Source of the DNA: JAHCHG01 sp041394845
Lineage (GTDB): Bacteria; Acidobacteriota; Blastocatellia; Pyrinomonadales; Pyrinomonadaceae
Assembly (NCBI GenBank): GCA_041394845.1
Contig: JAWKHL010000003.1
Location: forward strand, 62,001 to 126,000
Reading direction: 5' to 3'
Length of the DNA: 64,000 nt
Part shown: in pieces, positions 44,157 to 53,852 of the stretch
Layout of the letters: every line of letters starts with the position of its first letter
Numbering within the stretch: position 1 is the first letter of the stretch
Translations under genes and position numbers: made by a program
Notes under the pieces: model-generated
Told to the model about the DNA's origin: nothing
Databases searched by the model: none
Seen by the model: the letters and a program-made list of their open reading frames with translations, nothing else

Positions 44157-44999
44157 CTAAAACTTCTTGCGCGTCAAATAACGAACGACGATGTTTATGA
44201 CCAGGATCAGCGCGACCAGAATCAGCGTCGCGGCCCAGGCCATCTGGTGTTCGATGTCAAAGGGGCCGGTCGCGTAGTTGTAGATCTGCACGGTCAGAGA
44301 GGCCATCGGCTGGTCGAAATAGTAATTGTAAAAGCGACTGTTGAGAGCCGTAAACAAAAGCGGCGCCGTCTCGCCCGAGATCCGCGCTATGGCCAGCATG
44401 GCGCCGGTGGCGATGCCCGAAGCGGCCGCCGGCATGACGATGTTCCAGGTAACGCGCCATTGCGGAGCGCCGAGAGCCAGAGCTCCTTCGCGCATCGAAT
44501 TGGGCACCAGTTTGATCATCTCCTCGGTCGTCCGGGCGACGATCGGGATCATGATGATGGCCAAGGATAAAGCGCCGGCCAGCCCGGATTGCCGCCCCAT
44601 CGGCAAAACCACCAGAGTAAAAATAAAGATGCCGATGATGATCGAAGGAACGCCGATCAATGTGTCGGAAACGAAGCGGACCGTGTTGCCGAACCAGTTG
44701 TTGCCGAATTCGGCCAGATAAACGCCGGCCCCGACGCCGATCGGCAACCCGATAAGAGTCGCCAGCACCGTCATCAGAACCGAACCGACGATGGCGTTGC
44801 CGATCCCTCCGCCCTCGCCGACCGGTTTCGGGGTGTCGGTCAGAAATTCCAGATTGATCGAGGCGATCCCGCGAACGGCTATGTAAGTCAGAATTATCAG
44901 CAGGATGGCGATGGCGAAAACCGCGCAGGCCGCGGTCAAGGTCGTCATAACACTGCTGACAAGTTTTCTCCGACGATGAATCGGTTCCGTGATCTCCAT
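44157..44999 (-). CDS. pstA: phosphate ABC transporter permease PstA
   Basis: 280 residues, six helices. The N-terminal MEITEPIHRRRKLVSSVMTTL is followed by the membrane domain; the ATPase contact loop EEMIKLVPNSMREGALALGAPQWRVTWNIVMPAAASGI carries the EAA motif. It forms the translocation pore with PstC. The pstC gene is 110 bases upstream with TGATGGG-type repeats between them; pstB follows after 14 bases. Confidence 0.94.
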   Translation of the reverse strand: MEITEPIHRRRKLVSSVMTTLTAACAVFAIAILLIILTYIAVRGIASINLEFLTDTPKPVGEGGGIGNAIVGSVLMTVLATLIGLPIGVGAGVYLAEFGNNWFGNTVRFVSDTLIGVPSIIIGIFIFTLVVLPMGRQSGLAGALSLAIIMIPIVARTTEEMIKLVPNSMREGALALGAPQWRVTWNIVMPAAASGIATGAMLAIARISGETAPLLFTALNSRFYNYYFDQPMASLTVQIYNYATGPFDIEHQMAWAATLILVALILVINIVVRYLTRKKF

Positions 45000-45052
45000 T
45001 GTTTTTCCCGTTAAAAAGTATCAGATAATCGGTTCATTGTGTTGCAATGCAA

Positions 45053-45112
45053 TATCCCATCACTTATCACCCATCACCAAATTTCTTTGCTTCGGCCTCA
45101 CGCCTCACCTCA
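45053..45112. repeat. 7-nt repeats (CATCACC), short array
   Basis: CCCATCACTTATCACCCATCACC at about 45056, then CTCACGCCTCACCTC, between pstC and pstA. A single arm only, without a clear facing copy. Confidence 0.6.
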
Positions 45113-46039
45113 AGTGTGTTTCGCTCCGGTCTGCCCACGGGCAACGCTCATGATCAGCACCTTGGCAAAAGCGTTGACCACAAAGGTAACCAAAAACAAA
45201 ACCAGCCCCATCTCGATCAACGCGCTCAGATAAAGCTTGTCGGTGGCTTCGGCAAAATTGGCGGCCAGCACCGAGGCGATGGTGTAGGCCGGTTCGAACA
45301 ATGAGGCCGAGATCTGGGGCGCGTTGCCGATGACCATCGTCACGGCCATCGTTTCGCCGAGAGCCCGTCCGAGTCCGAGAACCACCGCCCCGGCGATTCC
45401 CGAAGCCGCGTTGCCGAGAACGATCTGGGTCGTCTCCCATTTGGTCGCCCCGAGCGCCAGAGAAGCCTCCCGCTGGGTGGTCGGAACGACCTCCAGAACG
45501 TCGCGGACAACCGCCGTGATGATCGGCGTCGTCATCAAGGCCAGAATGATCCCGCCCGTCAACATCCCGATCCCGGTCAAACGTCCCTGAAAAAACGGAA
45601 GCCATCCGAAATAGGTTTGAAGAAAAACGCCCAGATAATCGCGGATAAACGGCGCCAGCACGAAAATTCCCCAGAGCCCGTAAACGACCGAGGGAATGGC
45701 CGCCAGCAACTCGACCATGAAGGCGATCGGAGTGGCGATCTTTTTCGGCGCCTGTTCGGTCAGAAAAATGGCGATTCCCAGAGAGATCGGGACGGAGATG
45801 ATCAGAGCGATAACAGAAGAGACGATCGTGCCGTAGATAAAAGGCAGGGCTCCGAAAATGCTGTCGGCCGGCTTCCATTCCCTTCCCGAGAGAAACCCGA
45901 ACCCGAACCGCTCGATGGTCGGCATGGAATTGACGATCATCATATAGATCATCGCCACGATGATCACCAGAATGCTCGCGGCCATCGCAAACAAAATGGC
46001 TCGGAACACCTTATCTCCGATTGTGCCTGTTTTTGCCAA
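45110..46039 (-). CDS. pstC: phosphate ABC transporter permease PstC
   Basis: 309 residues, six helices. The EAA-type loop VVRDVLEVVPTTQREASLALGATKWETTQIVLGNAASGI and the NFAEATDKLYLSALIEMGLVLFLVTFVVNAFAKVL end are typical. It pairs with PstA. The pstS gene is 127 bases upstream, separated by a long stem-loop, which may lower pstC expression relative to pstS. Confidence 0.94.
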   Translation of the reverse strand: MAKTGTIGDKVFRAILFAMAASILVIIVAMIYMMIVNSMPTIERFGFGFLSGREWKPADSIFGALPFIYGTIVSSVIALIISVPISLGIAIFLTEQAPKKIATPIAFMVELLAAIPSVVYGLWGIFVLAPFIRDYLGVFLQTYFGWLPFFQGRLTGIGMLTGGIILALMTTPIITAVVRDVLEVVPTTQREASLALGATKWETTQIVLGNAASGIAGAVVLGLGRALGETMAVTMVIGNAPQISASLFEPAYTIASVLAANFAEATDKLYLSALIEMGLVLFLVTFVVNAFAKVLIMSVARGQTGAKHT

Positions 46040-46078
46040 ACCCGTTCTCCAGATCTTACTTTAATTTGAAAGCGAAGA

Positions 46079-46149
46079 AATTTACCGTAGGTTAACGCTA
46101 TTCGATTTGAGCCACTTTAGCAACAAGACGTTAACCTACGGTTAATTTT
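46079..46149. repeat. stem-loop with 20-bp arms between pstS and pstC
   Basis: The arm at 46079-46098 pairs with 46130-46149 at 19 of 20 positions (core ACCGTAGGTTAACG), with a 31-nt loop. Placed between the binding-protein and permease genes, it could protect the pstS mRNA or reduce read-through. Confidence 0.85.
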
Positions 46150-46166
46150 TTTATCGACTGGAAATT

Positions 46167-47279
46167 TTACTGATGCAGAGGCTTTCCGCCGGAGGTGATC
46201 GATTTGATCTTGGCCTCGACCTTTTTGACGACCTCATCCGGCAAAGGCGCGTAATGAAGGTCTTTGGTGAATTTTTCTCCGTCGTGAACGGCCCACCAGA
46301 GAAAATCGACCAGAGCCTTTCCTTTGACCGCATCCTTTTGATCCTGATAGACCAGAATGTAAGTGTAGCTGGAGATCGGGTAGGAATTCTCGCCCGGCGC
46401 ATTGGTGATCTGAACGCGCATATCCTCGGGCATTTCGCCGGCCGATCCGGCCGCCGCGGCCGAAACGTTTTCGATCGAGGCTTCGACGTATTTACCGTCC
46501 TTGTTCTTGATCAAAGCCGTCGGCAGATTGTTGGCTTTGGCAAAGGCGATCTCCACATAACCGATCGAATTCGGGGTGTTTTTGACCTGCCCCATCACAC
46601 CGTCGTTGCGCGGGGCGCCGCTTCCGACACCGGTGATCCAGCTCGGCTGTTTCGAAGCGCCGACCTTATCTTTCCATTCGGGAACCGTCTTCGACAGATA
46701 ATCGGTAAAAACGGCCGTCGTACCGCTCGAATCGTTGCGGTAAACCGGAAGAATATCGGCTTCCGGAAGAGCGGCGTCCGGATTTTCGGCCTTGATTTTC
46801 GGATCGTTCCATTTCTTGATGTTGCCCAGATAAATTCCGGCGATCACTTCCGGAGTCAGTTTGAGAGGTTCTTTCAAATCAGGAAGATTATAGGTCATCA
46901 CCACCGCGCCCAAAACTGTCGGAATATGAAGAATTCCGGTATCTTTCAGGTCCTCATCCTTCATCGGATCGTCGGAAGCTCCGAAATCGACCAGACGCGA
47001 GAGAATGTCCTTTTGTCCGCCGCCCGATCCCTTCGATTGGTAATCGATCTTTATTTTCGGATTGGCGGTCTGATACTCATTGACCCATTTTTCATAGATC
47101 GGTTTCGGGAAACTGGCGCCCGACCCCTGAAGCCGAATGTCGCCTCCGGCCGTCGTCGTCCCATCGCCCCCGCCTACCGGCTGGCCGCTGCAGGAAGCCA
47201 TTCCCAACGCGGCAAATAAAGCCAGAATTGAAGTTAAAAATATGCTAAAAACTTTTTTTTCAATTGATTTTCTAAACAT
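46167..47279 (-). CDS. pstS: phosphate-binding protein PstS
   Basis: 370 residues. Lipoprotein signal ending LGMASC (Cys30), then a Gly/Thr linker and the binding domain: GSGASFPKPIYEKWVNEYQ, YQSKGSGGGQKDILSRLVDFGASDDPM, RNDSSGTTAVFTDYLSK and TGVGSGAPRNDGVMGQVKNTPNSIGY. These residues hold phosphate. It captures phosphate outside the inner membrane and delivers it to PstCA. First gene of the operon; the 324-base region upstream holds a candidate PHO box. Confidence 0.95.
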   Translation of the reverse strand: MFRKSIEKKVFSIFLTSILALFAALGMASCSGQPVGGGDGTTTAGGDIRLQGSGASFPKPIYEKWVNEYQTANPKIKIDYQSKGSGGGQKDILSRLVDFGASDDPMKDEDLKDTGILHIPTVLGAVVMTYNLPDLKEPLKLTPEVIAGIYLGNIKKWNDPKIKAENPDAALPEADILPVYRNDSSGTTAVFTDYLSKTVPEWKDKVGASKQPSWITGVGSGAPRNDGVMGQVKNTPNSIGYVEIAFAKANNLPTALIKNKDGKYVEASIENVSAAAAGSAGEMPEDMRVQITNAPGENSYPISSYTYILVYQDQKDAVKGKALVDFLWWAVHDGEKFTKDLHYAPLPDEVVKKVEAKIKSITSGGKPLHQ

Positions 47280-47603
47280 TCAGATCTCCTGATTTTCGGC
47301 ACCAATTTTTTTTTTTGAAAAATGCCTTTTTTTGTTTTTCTGCACTAAGGTTTGAACGGATAATATGCTATATTATCCAACATCCAAATAATCACTTTTT
47401 GGTTTTGCATTGATGTTAAATCTTGATACTCGGATTATACTTATAATTAGGCCCGACACTAACCATAATTCAAACGGATTTAACATTTTGTTAACATCCG
47501 AAACCTATTATGTAGCTTTCATATACAAAATTTATCTTCACTGAAGCTTTCAAACGAGTGTGATTTGAACGGACGAACCTTTATTTATATTTGAGGGAAA
47601 TAT
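47280..47603. promoter_or_regulatory. divergent 324-bp region between pstS and small ORF
   Basis: AT-rich. It includes a perfect 9-bp inverted repeat with a 3-nt spacer (GGATAATAT-GCT-ATATTATCC, 47358-47378) about 80 bases before pstS, which may be an operator or -10 region, and the candidate PHO box. No ORF supported. Confidence 0.55.
47480..47496. promoter_or_regulatory. candidate PHO box
   Basis: TTAACA-N5-TTAACA, two direct repeats with an 11-bp period, matching the PhoP-type box of Gram-positives and the general PhoB/PhoP spacing. It lies about 200 bases before pstS and 108 before the divergent ORF. Confidence 0.45.
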
Positions 47604-47804
47604 ATGGACTTGGTAAATGAATTGGAAAACGATCTGGCTTTGGCTTTTTTAGTTGAAAGAAAGCACTCGGAAAAACTCGACTCACAAGAAGTTCTGGCTT
47701 TGATGAATAAGGTCAGGGACGTTTTAAAACCTCTCACTAATGACGAACAACCGAAAGAACAGGGAGTTGTCGCCGGACAGGTCGGCAACGTTTTGGCTCA
47801 TTGA
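47604..47804 (+). CDS. small hypothetical protein, divergent from pstS
   Basis: 66 residues from ATG 47604, with GAGGG at 47593-47597. Acidic N-terminal half (MDLVNELENDLALAFLVERKHSEKL) predicted helical; C-terminus ends GQVGNVLAH. No signal peptide or known family. The good ribosome-binding site and position favour a real gene; it shares its regulatory region with the phosphate operon, so phosphate control is possible. Confidence 0.6.
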   Translation: MDLVNELENDLALAFLVERKHSEKLDSQEVLALMNKVRDVLKPLTNDEQPKEQGVVAGQVGNVLAH

Positions 47805-48225
47805 AATCCATAAGCCCACTTTTAAGATAACCTGTGACGGATGTTGTTCATCCGCGTAATTTCTCTATTTCCTTATAACTTTCAACTTTCCACCGAACCC
47901 GATTCTCTCGTCCAAATCATCAGAAACAGCAAAATGTTTGACCTTCCGGTGTTTCGGTCCGCCGGAAGTTGAAGTCTTATTCGATTTTTTTCCGGCATCG
48001 CTTTCAAAGTTTGGCTATTCTTTTTATACCTTTTCGTATATACTTTTTAATCGCACGGCCAGTTTGGTTTTTTTTGTTTTTCGGCGATAACCGGCTCATT
48101 TGAGCAAGTTACGCCGCTAATCTCCTCAATCCAGCCGATTTAACGGTTTTGTTTGCCGGGTATGGCATATATATTGCAGGTATTCTATTTGTGAATCGAT
48201 AGCGAACAGTGAAATTTGGGAGAAA
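47805..48225. other. 421-bp gene-free region
   Basis: No ORF with support. A weak hairpin (CTTCCGG...CCGGAAG, about 47942-47970) may terminate the small gene; AT-rich sequence before 48226 should hold the M48 peptidase promoter. No tRNA or known riboswitch recognised. Confidence 0.5.
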
Positions 48226-49626
48226 ATGATGAGAAAAAATAATTTGAACAGAAATATAACGGCGTTTGTGTTGATGTGGATTTTGATGATTCTGCCGATC
48301 GCGGTAACGGCCCAAACCCGCATCAAAATGCCGAAAAACAAATATAAGGTTCAGGACGATGTCAAGATCGGCCAGCAGGCCGCCGGTGAAGTCGAAGAGC
48401 AGTTGCCGATCTTAAAAGACTCCGAATCAACCCGCTACGTTCAATCGGTCGGTCAGCGCCTGGTCAATTCCATTCCGTCGCAGTTCCGTCATTCGGAATT
48501 CCGTTATGATTTTGAGATCGTCAATGCCAGCGACATCAACGCTTTCGCCCTTCCCGGAGGCCCGATGTTCGTCAATCGGGGGATGATCGAAGCGGCCAAA
48601 AATGAAGGAGAAATGGCCGGCGTTATGGCTCATGAGATCAGCCACGTCGCTCTTCGGCACGGAACCGCTCAGGCAACCAAACAAAGCAATCCGCTCAACC
48701 AGATCCTCGGGATCGGAGCGATCTTGGGCGGGGCGATCCTGGCCGGAGAAGCCGGCGCTCAACTTGGCGCTCTCGGCGTTCAGGCGTGGATGACCCGTTA
48801 CAGCCGGGAATATGAAACTCAGGCAGATATTCTCGGAGCGCAGATCATGGCCGATGCCGGTTACGATCCGCGTGATCTGGCCAATATGTTCAAAACCATC
48901 GAAGCTCAGGGCGGCAGCCGGGTTCCGGAATTTTTGAGCAGCCATCCGAACCCGGAAAATCGCTATGAAAACATCAATCGCGAGGCAGATTCGCTCCGCG
49001 TTTCGCCGAACCCGATCAAGAACACGCGCGATTTTGAAAGAATTCAAAGCAAGCTGAGAAGGATGCCGAAAGCCCCGACGATGGCCGAAATCGAGCAGAA
49101 CGCCAAAAACAATCCGCGCAATCCGACCGCCAGCGGCAAATACGAATCGAGCGTTCCATATCCGTCTTCAAGGATGCGGTCTTATTCGGGCGGGAATTTT
49201 CTGCGAATGAGCATTCCGAACAACTGGGAGGATTTCACAACCGAATCCAGCGCCACTTTTGCCCCGAAAGGCGCTTACGGAGATCAGGGAATCACCCACG
49301 GAGCGATGATCGGTCTCGTCAAAACGAGAAGCACCGGTTTGCTGGACGCAACCGAAGAATATGTCAACGGCGTCCTTCAGGGAAACAGTTACCTGCGCCA
49401 GCAGAACAATTATTCGCGCGCTTCGATCGACGGTCGTCAAGCCTATACAACGACTCTGTCGGGCCGCTCGCCGGTTACCGGCAAGACCGAGGTGGCCACC
49501 GTTTATACGACCCAGCTTCGCAACGGCGCGCTCTTTTACGTGGTAACGGTCACTCCTGAGAACGAGGCTTCGAGGTATTCTTATGCGTTCCGGAATCTGA
49601 TCCGCTCGATCGATCTCAAAGACTGA
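48226..49626 (+). CDS. M48-family metalloprotease
   Basis: 466 residues. Signal peptide to about residue 30 (MWILMILPIAVTAQ). The zinc site is GVMAHEISHVALRHG (HExxH), followed by the third ligand region YSREYETQADILGAQIMADAGYDP, as in BepA/LoiP-like peptidases that check outer-membrane protein assembly. A second, smaller domain (about 300-466) has a beta-rich pattern without protease motifs. GGGAGAAAA precedes the adjacent ATGs at 48226 and 48229. Secreted or periplasmic; monocistronic, ending at a strong terminator. Confidence 0.92.
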   Translation: MMRKNNLNRNITAFVLMWILMILPIAVTAQTRIKMPKNKYKVQDDVKIGQQAAGEVEEQLPILKDSESTRYVQSVGQRLVNSIPSQFRHSEFRYDFEIVNASDINAFALPGGPMFVNRGMIEAAKNEGEMAGVMAHEISHVALRHGTAQATKQSNPLNQILGIGAILGGAILAGEAGAQLGALGVQAWMTRYSREYETQADILGAQIMADAGYDPRDLANMFKTIEAQGGSRVPEFLSSHPNPENRYENINREADSLRVSPNPIKNTRDFERIQSKLRRMPKAPTMAEIEQNAKNNPRNPTASGKYESSVPYPSSRMRSYSGGNFLRMSIPNNWEDFTTESSATFAPKGAYGDQGITHGAMIGLVKTRSTGLLDATEEYVNGVLQGNSYLRQQNNYSRASIDGRQAYTTTLSGRSPVTGKTEVATVYTTQLRNGALFYVVTVTPENEASRYSYAFRNLIRSIDLKD

Positions 49627-49631
49627 GTCGA

Positions 49632-49661
49632 TTTGGGATTTTAGATTTTGGATTTTGGATT
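49632..49661. repeat. 7-nt tandem repeats (GGATTTT)
   Basis: GGGATTTTAGATTTTGGATTTTGGATT directly after the peptidase gene and before its terminator. Confidence 0.75.
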
Positions 49662-49671
49662 CTTATGAATT

Positions 49672-49711
49672 AAAAGCCCGTCATTTCCCTCGGGAAATGA
49701 CGGGCTTTTTT
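49672..49711. terminator. strong bidirectional terminator
   Basis: AAAAGCCCGTCATTTCCC (49672-49689) pairs perfectly with 49692-49709 over a 2-nt loop, followed by TT. It ends the peptidase transcript; the A-run on the left allows action for the convergent DUF3857 gene too. Confidence 0.92.
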
Positions 49712-49808
49712 GCGCCAAACTTTTAATGGATGAGTGCCGGAAGTTTGTGGGCGATGAGAGAATCTTTGATTAAAGTTTACCCATCACCCATTACTCGTTG
49801 CGTGTCAG

Positions 49809-51782
49809 TTACTGTTTTTCAAGCACCACCGGAGCCTGCTCGGCGGCCATGATCTCCGTGTAGAACTGACGGATCTTCTCGTATTTTTCGACCGGCACGG
49901 TCGTCCGTTTCATGATCAAAGTGCGGGTGAAAAACAGTTTGCCGTCTTTGACCTCGTAACTGGTCGAGTATTTGCCGAAAGAGGTTTCCAGATCAACCGC
50001 ATCCGGCATCTCGTCAACGACAAACCCTTCCGGCAGTTTAAAGACCGCCTTTTCCGAAAACGAATCGGCATCTACCAACACCGGAAGAATCCGCTCTTTT
50101 TCGGTCAGATAGATCGAATTCGCCCGATTGACGATGGCGGGCTTGAAGATCAGAAGCCGGCCCTGCATCAACTGCCCGTAACGGGGCGCGGAAAATTCGA
50201 CGTCAAGATCGAAACTGGCATTCGCGTGATTATCCTTCGGAGTCAGTTTCTTCAAACTGGCGGCGGTCGCTCCGCGAGTCAGCCAGCCTTCGAAAACCTT
50301 GTTGACATCACTGCTGGAAAGCGAGCGGAACAAGCCGCGGATGTAAGAAGAAGACTGACCGACGGCGTTTTCCCGGATGACGCCTTCGATGCTGCCGTCG
50401 CCGGTCAAATTGACCTCGACATCGCGTTTGAACGCGTTAAATTCCACAGGAGTTACCGGCATCGTCGCCAGACCGCCGTTATCTCCGGCGATGATCAGGG
50501 CCGAGCTTCCCTGTTCGTGATCGGGGAGATCTCCGACCGGAGTGAACGGATCGGTGGCGTCGAAGATCAGAAGCCGACCGAGTTTTTCGTGCGTGATGAC
50601 CGTCGGAGCCTCCGTCTCATCGCTTACTTTGACGGCTATAATACAGTGATTGAACTGATCCGGTGAGGCCCACTCGGCCCGGACAAAAGTCGGATCGCCG
50701 GCAAAAATAACCACCGGATAAGCCTCTATTTTCAGCGCCCTCAGAAGAGCCCGCATCAAATTGGCCTTATCCTTGCAATCGCCGTAACCGCGGCTCAAAA
50801 CCAGATTGGAAGCCCGCGGAATATAACCGTTTCCGTAGCCCACGCCGATGTCGATGGAAATGTATTGCAGATTTTGGACAAAGGCGCCGACGGCCCGGAT
50901 CTTTTCCAGTTCGGTCTTGGCTCCCGCCGTCAACTCCCGGGCCTTGTTGGCGATCTCATCATCGACAATGACCTTCGGTTCGTAAAGAGCCGTCGCCCAG
51001 CGCGATACGTCGAGCCAATTGGAAAACGCCCGGTTGACCGCCTGAGAACTTTCTTCGGGCGAATAGCTGATGGCGATGCGGGGAGCCAGATTTCTGATCG
51101 AAGGGCTCATCGGCTCGCTCGGGATCGGTGCCAGATCGCGGACTTCCCAGGTGTAGATTGAACCGTTGACCTGCGGAGTGATTTCCGAGTGATTGAAGGT
51201 CATACTGGTGGCTTTCCAACCCGATGGCAATCTCAAGGTATAGCGCGACAAAAGGGTCGGAAGGCGGTCCTGAAAATTCCAGTCGACCTGATAAAAAAGC
51301 GGGGGTTCCTCGGATTCGATGGTGTAGCCGAAAACGTATCCGGCATCGACATCGTCCGAAGCGTCGATTACTTTGATGCGCCCCTCATTATAAACATCGT
51401 CCGGGTCGGAAATGATGTCGAGAATCGTCTTTTTATCGTAATCCTTATAAGAGCCGCCGGGACGGATGATCCAGGCCTGCATATCCTTGACCTTGCCCGA
51501 ACTGACCAGATAAAAAGCGGTGGCCACCGCATATTTTCTGCCTTCGCGCGAAAGGATCCGGACCGCGTAATTTTCCACCGTCGTCAGTTTGCCGTCGCTC
51601 CCCAATGAAACCTGCTGTTCGTTGTATATGGCCACGGCGGGAACGTCCTTTTTGTAGGTCGGGGGAGTTACCGAAGCGGCCTGTTTGAGCCAGGCCGGAG
51701 GAGCATCATCCACGGCCAGCGCGCCGGTTACCAGCAAAAGAACAAAACAAATGGAAAAAATCAAACGAGTGAGTTGAGTCAT
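49809..51782 (-). CDS. DUF3857/transglutaminase-like protein with intact triad
   Basis: 657 residues. Signal peptide to about residue 24 (LLLVTGALAVDDA). DUF3857 region (about 55-230) followed by a transglutaminase core with Cys336 in RGYGDCKDKANLMRALL, His379 in DQFNHCIIAV and Asp408 in LIFDATDPFTPVGDLP: the full papain-like triad. A C-terminal beta-rich region follows. Proteins of this kind are secreted and may cross-link or cleave peptides; the substrate is unknown. Two paralogues lie upstream on the same strand. Confidence 0.87.
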   Translation of the reverse strand: MTQLTRLIFSICFVLLLVTGALAVDDAPPAWLKQAASVTPPTYKKDVPAVAIYNEQQVSLGSDGKLTTVENYAVRILSREGRKYAVATAFYLVSSGKVKDMQAWIIRPGGSYKDYDKKTILDIISDPDDVYNEGRIKVIDASDDVDAGYVFGYTIESEEPPLFYQVDWNFQDRLPTLLSRYTLRLPSGWKATSMTFNHSEITPQVNGSIYTWEVRDLAPIPSEPMSPSIRNLAPRIAISYSPEESSQAVNRAFSNWLDVSRWATALYEPKVIVDDEIANKARELTAGAKTELEKIRAVGAFVQNLQYISIDIGVGYGNGYIPRASNLVLSRGYGDCKDKANLMRALLRALKIEAYPVVIFAGDPTFVRAEWASPDQFNHCIIAVKVSDETEAPTVITHEKLGRLLIFDATDPFTPVGDLPDHEQGSSALIIAGDNGGLATMPVTPVEFNAFKRDVEVNLTGDGSIEGVIRENAVGQSSSYIRGLFRSLSSSDVNKVFEGWLTRGATAASLKKLTPKDNHANASFDLDVEFSAPRYGQLMQGRLLIFKPAIVNRANSIYLTEKERILPVLVDADSFSEKAVFKLPEGFVVDEMPDAVDLETSFGKYSTSYEVKDGKLFFTRTLIMKRTTVPVEKYEKIRQFYTEIMAAEQAPVVLEKQ

Positions 51783-51832
51783 AAAACCTCCAAAAACTTT
51801 GGGCTGATCTTGCCCGAAAAACTGTGAAAAAA

Positions 51833-53782
51833 TTAATTTTGTTTGAGCGTGATGGTATGAGTGTCAGCCCGATGAAACATATCGAACAATGTTTTCAGGG
51901 GCGTGTACACATTCGCCGGAAAGAGCACTTTCCCCCCGGCGCCAAAATGAAAATCGCGTTTATAATACAAGGTGTTGGTCTCTTTATTGACGCCGATAAA
52001 TATCTTCAGAAACCCGATCTTTTTGGGATCGAAGGCCTCCGCCGGAGTATCGGCGTTATCGAGTTCGAACCCTTCCGGATATCTGATCGATATGTTGTCC
52101 TTTTCCTCCCACGGATATGAAAAATAAACGCCGTATCTGCGATCCTCCGAGGAAAATACCGGATTCGAACCGTACTCAAAAAAGCCCGGCTGAAGGAAAA
52201 GCCGTTTGCCGGTCTTCTGCGCGTAATTCGGAACCCGCACCTTGAAAATATAGGTCAGCGGTTTTTCCGGATTTTCGAAATTTTGGATCGTAATATCGGA
52301 AACCTCGGCCGTTTTGATCCGGTCGGTTATCTCTTCTTTTGCGCTTTCCTCGCGTTTACTTGCCGATTCCCTGAATCCGGCTCGCCGACGGGAAATAGCC
52401 TGATGTCCTTCGAATTCCAAGGTTACCAGTCCCTCCAGCGTTCCGTCTTCCAGCAAATTGAACTCGCCTTTCCGGCGGGCCGGAGAGTCTTCGGGATCCG
52501 ACATCGGAATTTTTTTCCAGAGATAACCGGTTTCGTCAGCCACCAGCGCCTGGGTGTCCTCTTCATACCAATCGATTCGACCAAAAGGCATATAAGGAGC
52601 CCCCGGATTGTAGTAAGTCCACTTATTGTCAACTATGACGCCGATCCCGGCCGGGTGGACATAACCGGCGCCGGAATCCCGGTTCGGATCAAAAAAGTTA
52701 TCGCTCCGGTCGCCCGACAAAACCAGCGCGACGCTGAAACCGCTGGCCTTGGCCAAAGCGGCGAAAAGCAGATCGATGTCGCGCGCAGTTCCCATTCCGC
52801 GTTTGAGCACATCATCGGCGTCTTTGATCTTCAGTTTTTCCCGCTGTTCGTCGGTAAAGGACTGATCGTAGCTGACGTTTCTGATTTGTTTTTGCGCGAA
52901 ATCATAGAGCCTTCTCAGTTTTTCTTCTCGCGTGGAGGCGTTGGCGGTCAATGCGGCCGCCTTTCTTTCCAGTTCTTTGTTGAGTTTGAGAACGTCCTGC
53001 AGATAAAGGGCCAGCCCCCGACCCAAAAGTCTCCAGCTGAAAGATGTGCCGAATGAACGATAGGAAAGCGCGACCCAATACCGAACCTCGTCCTCGGGCG
53101 GCATTCGCGGCTCTTCCCTTAGGGCCGGCACGTTCGTCAAAGTTCCGACGTAAAAGCCCTCGCTGTTTTGGGAAAACCTCATATCCGGCATATTCCGGTT
53201 GCTGTACCCGAGGCTCATTCCCTTGTACGGGCGGACGTAGTAGGTCACGCGCTGCATCGGAATGTCGCGTTGAAAGAAAAGTCGTTCTCCGTCCAGACTG
53301 TCGTTCTTGATGATCTCCTTGTAACGATATTCGACGATGACGCCCGGTTCGATCCCCGGCACGGCAAAGGATTTGGCCGTGACCTTGACCTTGCCGACCT
53401 TGACTATCTCGCGTTCGAAAATATCCGAAGGCTGGAGTTCGACGATCGAACCGTCGGGTTTGATGACCCGCGCGGCAACGTCTTCCACGCGGCGTCCCTT
53501 GTAAAACGGAATGTCGAATTTGCTGAATTTTTCGCGTCCCGCTTCGGTAAAGATCTTGACCCGAACATAGTGATCATAGGAGAGTCGGCTCCGTTTTTTG
53601 TCATCCAGCCAGACCTCCCAGAAGATGGCCTCGGCGTCGGCGTTGGGTTCGACCTGCGGGGTTTTCATCGCCAGTTCGGCGGGCGTTACGGGTCGCCAGG
53701 TTTCATCGGGAAAGCCGAAAGCGATTGCGGGCAAAAAAGACAGAAAAAGAATGGAAAAGATCCAACGAGAGAGTAAATTCAT
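51833..53782 (-). CDS. DUF3857/transglutaminase-like protein, catalytic Cys lost
   Basis: 649 residues from ATG 53782 (GGAG 8 bases upstream); a four-codon-longer start is possible. Signal peptide up to FLSFLPAIAFG. It follows the same layout as its neighbours, DUF3857 with EPGVIVEYRYKE and NVPALREEPRMPPEDE, then the transglutaminase region. At the active-site position RGMGTARDIDLLF has Ala333 where Cys is expected; His376 is kept (YVHPAGIGV) and the Asp is Asn392 (YYNPG). The fold is likely intact but catalysis is not. 50 bases separate it from the active paralogue's start. Confidence 0.85.
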   Translation of the reverse strand: MNLLSRWIFSILFLSFLPAIAFGFPDETWRPVTPAELAMKTPQVEPNADAEAIFWEVWLDDKKRSRLSYDHYVRVKIFTEAGREKFSKFDIPFYKGRRVEDVAARVIKPDGSIVELQPSDIFEREIVKVGKVKVTAKSFAVPGIEPGVIVEYRYKEIIKNDSLDGERLFFQRDIPMQRVTYYVRPYKGMSLGYSNRNMPDMRFSQNSEGFYVGTLTNVPALREEPRMPPEDEVRYWVALSYRSFGTSFSWRLLGRGLALYLQDVLKLNKELERKAAALTANASTREEKLRRLYDFAQKQIRNVSYDQSFTDEQREKLKIKDADDVLKRGMGTARDIDLLFAALAKASGFSVALVLSGDRSDNFFDPNRDSGAGYVHPAGIGVIVDNKWTYYNPGAPYMPFGRIDWYEEDTQALVADETGYLWKKIPMSDPEDSPARRKGEFNLLEDGTLEGLVTLEFEGHQAISRRRAGFRESASKREESAKEEITDRIKTAEVSDITIQNFENPEKPLTYIFKVRVPNYAQKTGKRLFLQPGFFEYGSNPVFSSEDRRYGVYFSYPWEEKDNISIRYPEGFELDNADTPAEAFDPKKIGFLKIFIGVNKETNTLYYKRDFHFGAGGKVLFPANVYTPLKTLFDMFHRADTHTITLKQN

Positions 53783-53852
53783 AAGTATCTCCAAAGAATC
53801 CGGCGGGCCTTGAACCAGGCAAGTTCAAGGCCCGCCGACCTTTAAAAAAACA

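Noticed and set aside
47942..47970. Hairpin as a small RNA gene
   Set aside because: Short, imperfect and without a clear promoter or T-run.
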